Counted from the first letter of the stretch, positions 25,218 to 32,952 are shown. The stretch is DNA of 34,421 nt from Planctomycetota bacterium (GCA_027083445.1 JALWOP010000469.1:1-34421); one strand, 5' to 3'. Notes: generated by a model not told the origin, from the sequence alone. Made by a program: numbers and translations.

Positions 25218-25711
25218 AGTCCTCGGGTCGCCTGAGCTTCAGCATTGCGCAGTTGGCGCTCGTGCTGGCGGTGATGACGGTGGGAGCCAGCCTGGCGATC
25301 CCCAGCTTCTTCGCCCGTGAGGAGATCACCCTGCCCCATGCAGCTCGGCTCCTGGCCCGTGACCTACGGGACGTCCAGGATCGAGCGACCTTCCAGCACC
25401 GCAGCCTGCACATCCGCTTCGACCCCGCCGGTGACGGCTATGAGGCGGTCACGCCCGAGGGAGACCCGATCGAGGCCCCTCTCGGACCGGGCCCTTTCGT
25501 GCGCCGCTATTCGGCGGACGCGGTCTTTCGCGGAGTGCGCATCGTGGAGTTCGATCTGGGCCCCGAAGCCGAGTTGGCCTTCGACGCGAACGGCCTCTTG
25601 CGCCACCCCGCAAGATTCGTGCTCGAGTTCGGAAACGAGCGCACGACCGTCCGGATCGCCTCCAGGACTGGGGAGATTACGATCGACGGCGAACCCCATC
25701 CCCCGCACTAG
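25214..25711 (+). CDS. GspH/FimT-like prepilin
   Basis: A 165-residue protein whose N-terminus, RLSFSIAQLALVLAVMTVGA, has the shape of a type IV prepilin (basic leader, then SFSIAQL in place of FTLxEL, then a hydrophobic helix ending near IPSFFAREE). Glu at position +5, conserved in most pilins, is Gln here, as in some atypical minor pilins. After the helix comes AARLLARDLRDVQDRATFQHRSLHIRF, the pattern of GspH-type minor pseudopilins. No type II secretion ATPase, platform or peptidase genes are in the window. Last gene of the UspA/Fe-S operon; convergent with the minus-strand YbjN-like cluster after 34 bp. Confidence 0.75.
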   Translation: MKSSGRLSFSIAQLALVLAVMTVGASLAIPSFFAREEITLPHAARLLARDLRDVQDRATFQHRSLHIRFDPAGDGYEAVTPEGDPIEAPLGPGPFVRRYSADAVFRGVRIVEFDLGPEAELAFDANGLLRHPARFVLEFGNERTTVRIASRTGEITIDGEPHPPH

Positions 25712-25745
25712 ATGGCGGTGGAAAGCCTCCCACCTACGATCCGAG

Positions 25746-26300
25746 TCAGATCACCAGTCGAGTACTCTCGCCTTCGGCCGCTCCCGCGGGCGCGCTCTCG
25801 TCCGCTTCCTCTTCGAGGCTGTCCACCATGCGCTCCGCGGTGGCGATCTCGATCGGCAAGAGAGAGGCCATGCCGACGATCAGGAGGGTGCGGTGGGCTC
25901 GCTCGATGTCGCTCTCCAGGATCTCGAGGATGCGCTCCAGATCACCACCGCTCGGGGTCTCGACGGTCTGTAGGCCCAGGTCGTAGTGCACGCGTCCATC
26001 CTCATCGATCACCAGCCGCCCGCGGATGCCGGCATTGATCTGCAGTACCTGCTGGTGCAAGTGACGGAAGGCCCCGTGTCGGGGAGCTTGAATTAGGTTG
26101 GGGACGATGATGCGTACCCCACCGCGCGGTCCGGGTTGGACGTGGAACACCAGTCCACGCCCGTGGAAGGGACGCACCAGACGCGCGAGCAAGACCTCCT
26201 CATCCACGCCGGGGAAGGTTGCCATGCGTACCTCGGATACTCGAGGGCTAGAGTCGAACAGCGCACAGAAGGCTTGGATCAGAGCTTGGGGCGTTTTCAT
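25746..26300 (-). CDS. YbjN-like protein of unknown function (paralogue B)
   Basis: A 184-residue soluble protein. Its centre matches the protein encoded at 27359-27802: VRIIVPNLIQ versus FHFIVPNVWN, and RLVIDEDGRVHYDLGL versus KVLVDDDGDVCLVMDV, followed in both by a helix with LERILEILESDI or LESALDRCAEILSFDI. A strand-D-D/E-D-G-strand core followed by a helix resembles the YbjN/type III chaperone-like fold, proteins of regulatory or chaperone type; this assignment is by pattern only. An extra C-terminal acidic tail is rich in Glu and Ala. It is the last gene of a three-gene minus-strand cluster; no strong ribosome site is close to the ATG. Confidence 0.7.
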   Translation of the reverse strand: MKTPQALIQAFCALFDSSPRVSEVRMATFPGVDEEVLLARLVRPFHGRGLVFHVQPGPRGGVRIIVPNLIQAPRHGAFRHLHQQVLQINAGIRGRLVIDEDGRVHYDLGLQTVETPSGGDLERILEILESDIERAHRTLLIVGMASLLPIEIATAERMVDSLEEEADESAPAGAAEGESTRLVI

Positions 26301-26347
26301 TGTTGTCAGTCGCTTTCGCTTTCCTTTGAGGTGATGGATTTCGGGTC

Positions 26348-27295
26348 CTAGCGAGCGCTGAGGTAGAGTCGCGCACGCTCGATCTCGGCCGGCGAGATCG
26401 GCTCGTGGGCCAGGGCTTCGCTGAGATCCACGGCCAGCCCGTCGGTAGCCAGAATGTGATCGAGGAGGGTGGGCACGCCCGAGGGGGAGATCCTGCGCAG
26501 GAGCCCAAGCCCAACGCCGTTCTCGACCCCCTCGAGCAACTCACGCACGCTGTAGTTCAGCTCCAGTGCCTTCGGAATCAGCATCTGGATCCTGCGCGGC
26601 TGGGCCCTCGCCTGCAGCAGATCCACCAGGCAGACCTCCACCGCCAGCGCCCTGGGGGAGAGGGGCTCGAGCCCCCAGTTCGCATAGAGCCTGCGCAGGG
26701 GAGCGTTTCTTGGGGTCGCCCACCAGGCCCGCTCCGCCTCGGCACGCAGACGCTGCAGTTCGCCGGCCGCATTCGCCTCCCCCGAGCTCGCTCCGAAGAG
26801 CAATCCGTAGTGCCTCCCGAGCAGCTCGATCCAGGCCCGGATCCCCACCGCGGAACTCTCCCGGTGGGGATAGTGCTCCAGGAACCACGCTTTGAACTCC
26901 CGATCACCGCAGAGCTCAGCCAAGGTCCCCTTGACGGTGACTTCACCGCTTCCCTTCTCCCGGGCCGCGACGACTGAGCGGTTGAGCAGCCGGCAGATGG
27001 GCATCGGTTTCCGGCCGGCCCTCCGCGAATCCCGCTCCACGGGGCGCGAAGCTGCGCTGCGGCTGACCGCCTCCGTGGCATGAGAGGGGTAGTGCGCCGC
27101 CTGGAAGGCCTCGCTGAGAACCTCCGGGCAGCGGCGCACAGCAGCTTCCAGGAATTCGGAGAGGCCGATCTCGGGGGAGCCGGCGGCGACCGACCAGGCC
27201 TTGGCGAGGCCAAAGAGGTGCCGCAGCTCCTTGCCGAGTCCCAGGGCGGAAGTCGAGGCGAGCCCGGGGGCCTTGTCTTGTTTGGGGTGACGCAT
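26348..27295 (-). CDS. hypothetical protein, 315 residues
   Basis: No family recognised. The protein is soluble, mostly helical and rich in Arg, Leu and Ala, with several Trp and no signal peptide or membrane span. It lies between two YbjN-like paralogues on the same strand, 47 bp upstream of one, so the three probably act together. The start ATG at 27295 has no clear ribosome site; it follows by 19 bp the stop of a 14-codon open frame that does have one, which would allow reinitiation. Strong GC-ending codon use supports it as a real gene. Confidence 0.75.
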   Translation of the reverse strand: MRHPKQDKAPGLASTSALGLGKELRHLFGLAKAWSVAAGSPEIGLSEFLEAAVRRCPEVLSEAFQAAHYPSHATEAVSRSAASRPVERDSRRAGRKPMPICRLLNRSVVAAREKGSGEVTVKGTLAELCGDREFKAWFLEHYPHRESSAVGIRAWIELLGRHYGLLFGASSGEANAAGELQRLRAEAERAWWATPRNAPLRRLYANWGLEPLSPRALAVEVCLVDLLQARAQPRRIQMLIPKALELNYSVRELLEGVENGVGLGLLRRISPSGVPTLLDHILATDGLAVDLSEALAHEPISPAEIERARLYLSAR

Positions 27296-27314
27296 GGTTT
27301 TCGTGGGAAGGGGC

Positions 27315-27359
27315 CTAGGGGAGGGGTGAGAGGAGGGTCAGCAGGGGTCGGCGCAACAT
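27315..27359 (-). CDS. possible 14-residue coupling/leader peptide
   Basis: Reading MLRRPLLTLLSPLP, this tiny frame has a perfect AGGAGGT ribosome site five bases before its ATG, located in the 3' end of the YbjN-like gene, and its ATG overlaps that gene's stop (TGATG). It ends 19 bp before the 315-residue gene, which lacks its own clear ribosome site. It may serve to pass ribosomes along the operon. Evidence is position only. Confidence 0.35.
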   Translation of the reverse strand: MLRRPLLTLLSPLP

Positions 27360-27802
27360 CACTCACCTCCTGACTGGGAAGCGCTGAAGAGAGCCGTCTG
27401 CATCCACACCGAAGCGATGTCGAATGAGAGGATCTCGGCGCACCGGTCGAGGGCGGACTCCAGATCCATTCCCGATCGCAGCCACACGTCCATGACGAGG
27501 CAGACATCTCCATCGTCGTCGACGAGGACCTTGCACTGGGTCCCCGTGCCGAGCTTGCCGGCCTGAAACCAAGCCGCCACCTCGTCTTCGCAGCGGCCGA
27601 TATTCCAGACGTTGGGGACGATGAAGTGGAAACCGTCGTGGTCGCCGGCGGGCTGCACGAAAAAGGAGTAGGTATGCCCACCCAGGGCTGTGGGTGCCAC
27701 GCCGCGCACGGCCACCGCAGGCTCTCCGAGGGCCTGAACATCGTGCACCTTGGCGTTGCGGGCGAGGGCATCGAGCAGTTGGGTGACTTGGATCTTGGTC
27801 AT
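27359..27802 (-). CDS. YbjN-like protein of unknown function (paralogue A)
   Basis: A 147-residue soluble protein starting at ATG 27802, eight bases after an AAAGGA ribosome site; the slightly longer frame (27823) would include that site. The core FHFIVPNVWN, then KVLVDDDGDVCLVMDVWL, then SALDRCAEILSFDI is shared with the protein at 25746-26300. The order of strands and helix fits the YbjN/type III chaperone-like fold, but sequence identity to known families cannot be checked here. First gene of the minus-strand cluster and divergent from a 40-residue membrane protein gene. Confidence 0.75.
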   Translation of the reverse strand: MTKIQVTQLLDALARNAKVHDVQALGEPAVAVRGVAPTALGGHTYSFFVQPAGDHDGFHFIVPNVWNIGRCEDEVAAWFQAGKLGTGTQCKVLVDDDGDVCLVMDVWLRSGMDLESALDRCAEILSFDIASVWMQTALFSASQSGGE

Positions 27803-27836
27803 GGTGGATTCCTTTCGCTCCACACGGGCAAACGAT

Positions 27837-27869
27837 CCGCCGCCCGGGATTTGTCTCCTCCTGCGGCGG
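27837..27869 (-). other. possible 5'-leader hairpin of the YbjN-like operon
   Basis: CCGCCGC (27837-27843) and GCGGCGG (27863-27869) can pair around a 19-base loop in the untranslated region before the minus-strand start. May affect translation or be chance in GC-rich DNA. Confidence 0.25.
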
Positions 27870-27933
27870 TTTCTCCCCCCGCGTCCCTCTTCTGCGTTCC
27901 TTCATCGCAAGAAGCCAATCCTCCGTTGCGGTC

Positions 27934-27967
27934 CGTTGAGCCCCGTGCCGGCCTATTTGCAGCCGGC
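27934..27967 (+). promoter_or_regulatory. conserved leader element with hairpin (copy A)
   Basis: CGTTGAG (27934-27940), four bases, then GTGCCGG (27945-27951), then a hairpin GCCGGC (27947-27952) with GCCGGC (27962-27967). The same order and spacing recur before the paralogous small gene (32953-32985), where the stem bases differ but still pair. It ends 28 bp before the small ORF. Could be a promoter plus structured leader. Confidence 0.55.
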
Positions 27968-27995
27968 CAAGAACATGAATCGAGGACAGCAAGTC

Positions 27996-28118
27996 ATGGA
28001 TCGACGCTCGGAAGTGATCACCTTCGTTTTCGTCCTAACCCTCTATCTCGGCCTGGCGACCTACGGCGTATACCTCGCCCATGAGCTCACTCTGGCCAAG
28101 ATGGCCCTGTGCGGCTGA
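27996..28118 (+). CDS. 40-residue single-span membrane protein (copy A)
   Basis: A tiny protein with basic N-terminus (MDRRSEV), one hydrophobic helix (ITFVFVLTLYLGLATYGVYL) and a short tail ending ALCG. Its closest relative is the 40-residue protein at 33008-33130: both have equal length and 22 identical residues, including FVFV, LYLGLA and YG. ATG 27996 is preferred over the in-frame ATG at 27975 because AGGA lies nine bases upstream and because the paralogue starts at the same point. Function unknown; size and topology suggest a regulator or stabiliser of a membrane complex. It sits between the YbjN-like cluster (divergent) and a MarR gene. Confidence 0.75.
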   Translation: MDRRSEVITFVFVLTLYLGLATYGVYLAHELTLAKMALCG

Positions 28119-28149
28119 GCGGCATCCACGCCGCGATCGCGCACAACTG

Positions 28150-28163
28150 GTTGCGTGCGCAAC
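28150..28163. promoter_or_regulatory. palindromic operator upstream of MarR gene
   Basis: GTTGCG-TG-CGCAAC is a perfect 6-bp inverted repeat 22 bp before the MarR start, with a partial copy just to the left (CGCACAAC at 28139-28146). Position and symmetry fit autoregulation by the MarR dimer. Confidence 0.55.
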
Positions 28164-28185
28164 TATCGGAGCTTAGGCTACGCGC

Positions 28186-28635
28186 ATGACCGACCGGGTC
28201 GATCGCCTGCGCTCCGCCACGCACCGCTTCCTGCGCGCCTTCGGGGTACTCGAAACCGCCCACACGCCGTGCGGGCTGCCGCTCGCCCTCTCGGACGCCC
28301 ACGCGCTGCAACATCTCGTCTCCACCAGAGAGAAACCCACGGTCACGGAACTCGGCCGCGTCCTCGGGATCGACAAGAGCAACGCCACGCGCCTGTGTCA
28401 GCGGCTCGCGCGACGCGAGCTGGTCGTGCTGACGCCCTGTGATCTCGACGGACGTGCCAAGCGCGTCTCGCTGACGCGGGAGGGCGCGCGTCTCGCGCGG
28501 CGCGTCTCGCGTGCGAGCCGAGACCGCTTCGCCCAGCTCCTGGCCGGCATCCCGGCCGCGAAACGCGCTCAAGTCCTCGAATCCCTCGACCTCTTGCACG
28601 AAAGCCTCCTCTCATGGACTCCGTCCGACGACTGA
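28186..28635 (+). CDS. MarR-family transcriptional regulator with cysteines
   Basis: A 149-residue winged-helix protein: recognition region VTELGRVLGIDKSNATRLCQ (about 53-72) and wing DLDGRAKRVSLTREG. Cysteines C29, C71 and C85 are placed where a thiol or metal signal could be read, C71 within the recognition helix. The gene overlaps the start of the NosL-like lipoprotein gene by 22 bp, so they are coupled. It probably controls its own operon through the palindrome at 28150-28163. A thiol- or metal-responsive role is inferred from the cysteines and the neighbouring lipoprotein. Confidence 0.9.
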   Translation: MTDRVDRLRSATHRFLRAFGVLETAHTPCGLPLALSDAHALQHLVSTREKPTVTELGRVLGIDKSNATRLCQRLARRELVVLTPCDLDGRAKRVSLTREGARLARRVSRASRDRFAQLLAGIPAAKRAQVLESLDLLHESLLSWTPSDD

Positions 28636-29450
28636 CACTCCTCACCCTCTTCCTCCTCGCAAGCTGCGCCGCAGCGCCGCCGCGCGAGCAAGCCCCCCCG
28701 AGCGAAGCCCGCGTCTGCGCGCTCTGTAAGAAGCCGATCCCCGCGGGGCACGAGGTGACGCTCCAGCAGGAAGGTGTGACGACGTTCTATCGCTGCCCGC
28801 ACTGCGCCCTCACCGCGCAGGCTTCGCTGCCCGGGCGCTCTGTCCTGCACGCCGAGTCCGCCGTGAACGGAAGCGCGATCCAGGTCGTACACGACGGCGA
28901 CACCTGGAACGTCGAACCGGTGAGCGCCGTCTTCCTGAGTCTGCCGGAGGCGGCGGGAGAATGCCTCGAGCGGCACAAGGCGTTCACGGATGAAGAAGAG
29001 TTCACCGCGTACCTCGGGGAACACCCGCGGTTCCAGGAACTCCATCCCCGGCCGTATGGAATCGAAGAGGTGGCGAGCATCCTGGCGGCCGGACTCCCGC
29101 GCGACGACGTGTCCGCCGACCTCCCTCCGACCGCCCCGCACGTGCTGGTGGTCGGGATGCTGACCCATTTGCCGTTCAAGACTGACGTCCTACCCGCGAT
29201 CGAAGCCGCCATCGATCCCTTGCGCTCCCAGCTCCACGTGCAGTTCGTCGACGCCAGCACCGCTCCCGGGAAGGCGATTCTCGCCGCGCACGGAATCCAC
29301 GAACACCTCCCCGTCGTCATCTTCGTGAATGATCGCCAAGACTTCGAGCGCGACGGGCGGACGATTCGATTCCGCGGTTTTCCCGGCGCCGACAGCTGGT
29401 CGAGCTCGGACCTCGAGAGCGCCCTGCACGCGGCGCTAGCGGGCCACTGA
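28614..29450 (+). CDS. lipoprotein with NosL-like Cys domain and thioredoxin-like domain
   Basis: A 278-residue exported lipoprotein: lipobox L-A-S-C18. The next part holds two Cys pairs, C35-x2-C38 (CALCKKPI) and C61-x2-C64 (CPHC), and ends in a segment (DTWNVEPVSAVFLSL, then CLERHKAFTDEEEFTAYLGEHP) that resembles NosL, a copper-binding lipoprotein, in layout. After residue 172 a thioredoxin-like fold is suggested by HVLVVGMLTH, a helix, VQFVDASTAPGKAILAAHGI, LPVVIFVND and a final G-rich turn; the active-site CxxC is missing (THLPF there). Coupled to the MarR gene. A metal or disulfide handling role in the envelope is likely but not proven. Confidence 0.75.
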   Translation: MDSVRRLTLLTLFLLASCAAAPPREQAPPSEARVCALCKKPIPAGHEVTLQQEGVTTFYRCPHCALTAQASLPGRSVLHAESAVNGSAIQVVHDGDTWNVEPVSAVFLSLPEAAGECLERHKAFTDEEEFTAYLGEHPRFQELHPRPYGIEEVASILAAGLPRDDVSADLPPTAPHVLVVGMLTHLPFKTDVLPAIEAAIDPLRSQLHVQFVDASTAPGKAILAAHGIHEHLPVVIFVNDRQDFERDGRTIRFRGFPGADSWSSSDLESALHAALAGH

Positions 29451-29458
29451 GGCGCGCG

Positions 29459-29485
29459 CCCGGGCGGGGAGCTTCCTCGCCCGGG
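29459..29485 (+). terminator. hairpin after the lipoprotein gene
   Basis: CCCGGGCG (29459-29466) pairs with CGCCCGGG (29478-29485) around an 11-base loop that can itself pair in part. It starts 8 bp after the stop. The following bases are only mildly T-rich, so termination strength is uncertain. Confidence 0.55.
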
Positions 29486-29546
29486 AAGGTTCTCCCCTCC
29501 GCGTCGATCGACGCCCGCCCCTGCATCGAGGAGTCCGCCCGCATGC

Positions 29547-29880
29547 TTGGATTCCGAGAGGCCCCCCCATCACCGTGCCAAGTCCGTGGTTGAGATCGAA
29601 CGCCTCATGGCGAAGCAGGAGCTGTTCCTCACCGAGAATGCGGACGACCCTGACCCCGGGCATTCGCCGCCGCCTGCACGATGGATGCGATCCGTGCGCT
29701 CTAGGCCGGGTGCGACGGGCGTGTGCAGGAGTTCGAGCACACCATCTTCGATCCATTCGCGCCACCGGTCGGGAAGATCGCGCTGATGCGCTTTGGCGCG
29801 TTCCTCGATGGCCTCTACGGGGAGAAGGGTCGGCGGAGACAAGAAAGTCGACTTTGCTTGCATTCCTCGTCGGCCCTTCT
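29547..29880 (+). pseudogene. probable frame-broken gene remnant
   Basis: The region 29451-29964 has no intact gene. Two plus-strand pieces with gene-like, GC-ending codon use sit in different frames: EIERLMAKQELFLTENADD (about 29586-29645) and, after a TAG at 29701-29703, QEFEHTIFDPFAPPVGKIAL and MRFGAFLDGLYGEKG (about 29722-29826). Together they look like one short gene broken by frameshifts and a stop. No family recognised. An opposite-strand frame (29570-29863) is also open, but its codon use is less typical. Confidence 0.35.
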
Positions 29881-29964
29881 CGTTGACCGTTAGTGAACTT
29901 GGTGGCCTTCATGGCCCGCTTGGGGTTACTCGAACGACTTGGCCTGGAGAGGCAGGATCCCGGC

Positions 29965-32841
29965 ATGCTTGGACTTGGCTTGCTTGCTGCTTTGACACTC
30001 GCGGGGCTCCCTTTCGAGGGGGCGCAGGATGATGGCTATTGGAATCAGCCCACCGGCAATCCGGAAGGCAACGGCTCGGTGGATGTGGAGCCGATTCTGG
30101 TGGCTCCCGTAGAACTCTGGCGGAGCGATGTCGGTGAGCTCGCCTCGGATCCTGTCCTCTGGGGCTCGACGGTTTTCATTGCCACGCAGAAGAGGGATCA
30201 GTTCAGCCTCTTGGCACTCGAGGCCGAGACAGGCAGGAAGAGCGCGTCGGCGTTCCTGGGACGACTCGATGACGCCCAGGTACGGCTGGCAGTCTGGCGA
30301 AGCACCGTGGTCGTTCTCGACAGGAAGAGGGCGCGGGGCTTCGCCTTCACAGGCAAGAAGCTACGCAAGAGGTGGAGTCTCGAGCTGGAGTCGACGAGCC
30401 AGCCGGCGGTGGCTGACGGGATCCTGTATGTCAACGACACGGAGCAACACCTCGTGACCGTCGACCTCGAGCGTGGCAGGCTGATCGGAAGTACCCAAGG
30501 GGGCTTGGGGCGCCCCTGTGTCTCGGAGTACTGGGTCCTCACGGGAAAGACCGGTCGGACCTCGGTCGGCGTAGGCTCATGCCTCAAAGGCTTCTTCGTG
30601 AGAAAGCCACAGGCGATCAAACGGGGGTACGAGTGGAACTCCGCTCCGCAATCCAGGGAGTTTGGCGTGCGCTTCGATTCGTTCGCTTCCGACACGGAAC
30701 TCACGATCGCCTACGTTCCGGAAGCTGCGCCCTTCATGAATCTCTTCTACATGCGCGCCGACGACTATGCCGTACTCGCCGAGCCCGGGGGGGGACCCGG
30801 GTTTCTCGCTCCCGCCGAGGGGCGGCCTGTTGCCTACCAGGGCAGCTTCTATACCTTCGGCCCCGGGGGGATCAAACGCATCGGGTGGGACGGAAAGCAG
30901 TACACCCTGATGAAGGGCTCCAGCCTCCCACCCGACGCGCACCTCGGACCGCTCTCCCGGACCGGCAAGGTGGTCTACTCGGGGAACCTCGCCTTCGACC
31001 TCGAGCGCAGACGCCTGATCTGGCTCAAGGCGGACATGCCCCTTGGGGGCCCGCTGATTCCTTTCGGCGATGGCCGCGGCCTGCGCCGAACCGAAGACAA
31101 CGAGCTGGTTGCCTTCGGCGCTCCAGGCGGAGTCGCAGAGGACGCCGCAGCGTCGCCGGCCCCCCTCCTCGCCGCCCGTCCCGATCAGGGCAGTGGTCTT
31201 TTGCTCGCCACCGGAAAGGTTCTCTTGGGTTCGGTCGAGACCCTCGCCACCGGCGATCTCCAACTGACGACATCCGGCGTGCGGCGCATATTCGAGCCTT
31301 CCTCCGTGGCCCTCGTGCTCGGCACCGGTCCCGAGGACTCCGAGCGGCTCGGAGATGAGTATCCGGTCTGGCAAGCGTGGCGGCGCGCATTGGATAGGGA
31401 ACTCGCCGAAGAGCTCGCGGAAGAGTTTGCCGCCTACGAGCGGGCCAAGCTCGCTGGAGAGTGCGCCCGCTTACTTCCGGAGCTCGAAGTGCTGGGTCCC
31501 GACCGCGCAAGAGACTTCACGCGCCGGGCCGCCAACTTGCAGAAGAGTCGTGCCAGCAACGCGGGACTCAAGCGGGACAGGATCGGCCGCCTCGAACTGA
31601 CCGCCCGCGAACACGGCGCGGCCCAGCTCGTGGTAGCTGCGCGCTGGTGCCTCGACCGAGGGTTGAGCGAGGCCGCTACCCTGCTGGTGCTGGATGCTCA
31701 AGAGAGCGTGCAGAAGGCAGCGGACTTGCACGCCGCCTTCCACTTCCAGACCGCGCATCCCCCGGCCGCACCCGATCCGCTCGATCTGCCCGATGAGCTC
31801 TCCCTCGATGCGCTGGCCCCTGCAAGCTTCCCCTTTACGGGCGAAGAACGCGGAGAGCTCTGGGGTCGATGGGCCCGCGAGATCACTCCCGCCCGAGCCC
31901 ACTTCATCACAAGCGATGATCCCGACTTCCCGACCAACCTCAAGACCCCGTGGACAGAGAACTCGATCGTCCTCAGGACCCCCAACCTGGTCTTTGTCTC
32001 GCGCTGCCTCGACGCCTCTATCGTAGGCCCCGTGCTGCGCAATGGTGAGGGCGGCATCGAACAGCTCACCACCCTGTTCGGTCTCGACGACTCCCAGGCC
32101 CCACCCCTCCAGGTGCGCCTGCACAGAAACCGCAGCGATTACCTCGCGGAGGGCTTGCGGACGGCCGGGGTGCCTAGATGGTCGCTTGGCTACTACTGCT
32201 CAGGCGATCGCGTCAGTCGCTTCTATGTACCCGGGGAGGGTGAGCCGACGAATCCGACCCGGATCGAGCAGACCCTCTGGCAGGTCGTCGTGCACGAGCT
32301 CACCCATCAGTTCGTCTCGGAGCGCACAGGCTTCCACGAGCGTTCGTCCCCCACCGAACCCGGCCACTGGGTGGTCGAGGGCTTTGCGCGCTTTATCGAG
32401 CACCAATCCGTCGAGCTCGGCCGCACGGGCCGCGGGCTGACCGATCCCACGGTCCTCTCGGTCGACCTGACCGCCCAGTTGGCCAAGATCGGCGCTTTGA
32501 TCCCCCTCGAGCGGCTCCTCGCCACGGATGCCGTCGGCTTCGCTCTGCTCGACAACCAGCCCAGGGTGGAGGTCCGGCCGCAATACTCCATGGGCACCTA
32601 TCCCATGGCTGAGCTCTCGATCTACTACGCAGAGGCGGGCGCACTGTGCTTTTTCATCGCCAACCGCTGCGGCCCCAAGGGCCGGGACCGGCTCCTGGCC
32701 TACCTCCGCGCCCGCTACGAAGGCCGCCTGCCCAAGGACCACTGGACTATACTCGGTTTCAAGAGCATCGCCGAGCTCGACACCGCCTTCCGCGCCTTCC
32801 TAGCGGACCCGCGAGGCACTCCAGCCAGCTCAGCCCGCTAG
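29965..32841 (+). CDS. secreted beta-propeller protein with C-terminal HExxH metallopeptidase domain
   Basis: A 958-residue exported protein. ATG 29965 is chosen over a GTG at 29893 because AGGA lies seven bases before it and because it gives a clean signal peptide (LGLGLLAALTLAGLPFEGAQ). The first half has repeated strand patterns of a PQQ/WD-type propeller (LYVNDTEQHLVTVDLERGRL, VVYSGNLAFDLERRRLIWLK). A helical linker follows (about 465-610). The last third holds H777-E-L-T-H781 and E805 (WVVEGFARFIEH), a gluzincin zinc site of the peptidase MA type, so it may cut proteins or peptides outside the cytoplasm. The propeller may bind a substrate or partner. A 40-residue membrane protein gene follows downstream. 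Confidence 0.8.
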   Translation: MLGLGLLAALTLAGLPFEGAQDDGYWNQPTGNPEGNGSVDVEPILVAPVELWRSDVGELASDPVLWGSTVFIATQKRDQFSLLALEAETGRKSASAFLGRLDDAQVRLAVWRSTVVVLDRKRARGFAFTGKKLRKRWSLELESTSQPAVADGILYVNDTEQHLVTVDLERGRLIGSTQGGLGRPCVSEYWVLTGKTGRTSVGVGSCLKGFFVRKPQAIKRGYEWNSAPQSREFGVRFDSFASDTELTIAYVPEAAPFMNLFYMRADDYAVLAEPGGGPGFLAPAEGRPVAYQGSFYTFGPGGIKRIGWDGKQYTLMKGSSLPPDAHLGPLSRTGKVVYSGNLAFDLERRRLIWLKADMPLGGPLIPFGDGRGLRRTEDNELVAFGAPGGVAEDAAASPAPLLAARPDQGSGLLLATGKVLLGSVETLATGDLQLTTSGVRRIFEPSSVALVLGTGPEDSERLGDEYPVWQAWRRALDRELAEELAEEFAAYERAKLAGECARLLPELEVLGPDRARDFTRRAANLQKSRASNAGLKRDRIGRLELTAREHGAAQLVVAARWCLDRGLSEAATLLVLDAQESVQKAADLHAAFHFQTAHPPAAPDPLDLPDELSLDALAPASFPFTGEERGELWGRWAREITPARAHFITSDDPDFPTNLKTPWTENSIVLRTPNLVFVSRCLDASIVGPVLRNGEGGIEQLTTLFGLDDSQAPPLQVRLHRNRSDYLAEGLRTAGVPRWSLGYYCSGDRVSRFYVPGEGEPTNPTRIEQTLWQVVVHELTHQFVSERTGFHERSSPTEPGHWVVEGFARFIEHQSVELGRTGRGLTDPTVLSVDLTAQLAKIGALIPLERLLATDAVGFALLDNQPRVEVRPQYSMGTYPMAELSIYYAEAGALCFFIANRCGPKGRDRLLAYLRARYEGRLPKDHWTILGFKSIAELDTAFRAFLADPRGTPASSAR

Positions 32842-32952
32842 CCGCGAGCGGCTGGTCGTGACCCCCTCTCGTCGGCACGATTCGCGGGCAGCGAACAGGA
32901 CGGGAAGGGGCGGCGAATCAGCATCGTTGGCGACAAGTTCCCGGCCGCGCTG

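Noticed and set aside
25717-25734. Terminator hairpin GGTGG/CCACC between convergent genes
   Set aside because: Only five base pairs and no T tract.
29570-29863. Minus-strand gene in the decayed region
   Set aside because: Open but codon use is less typical than the plus-strand pieces, and there is no ribosome site.
32840-32853. Terminator AGCCGC-GA-GCGGCT after the propeller-peptidase gene
   Set aside because: Two-base loop and no T tract; likely chance palindrome.
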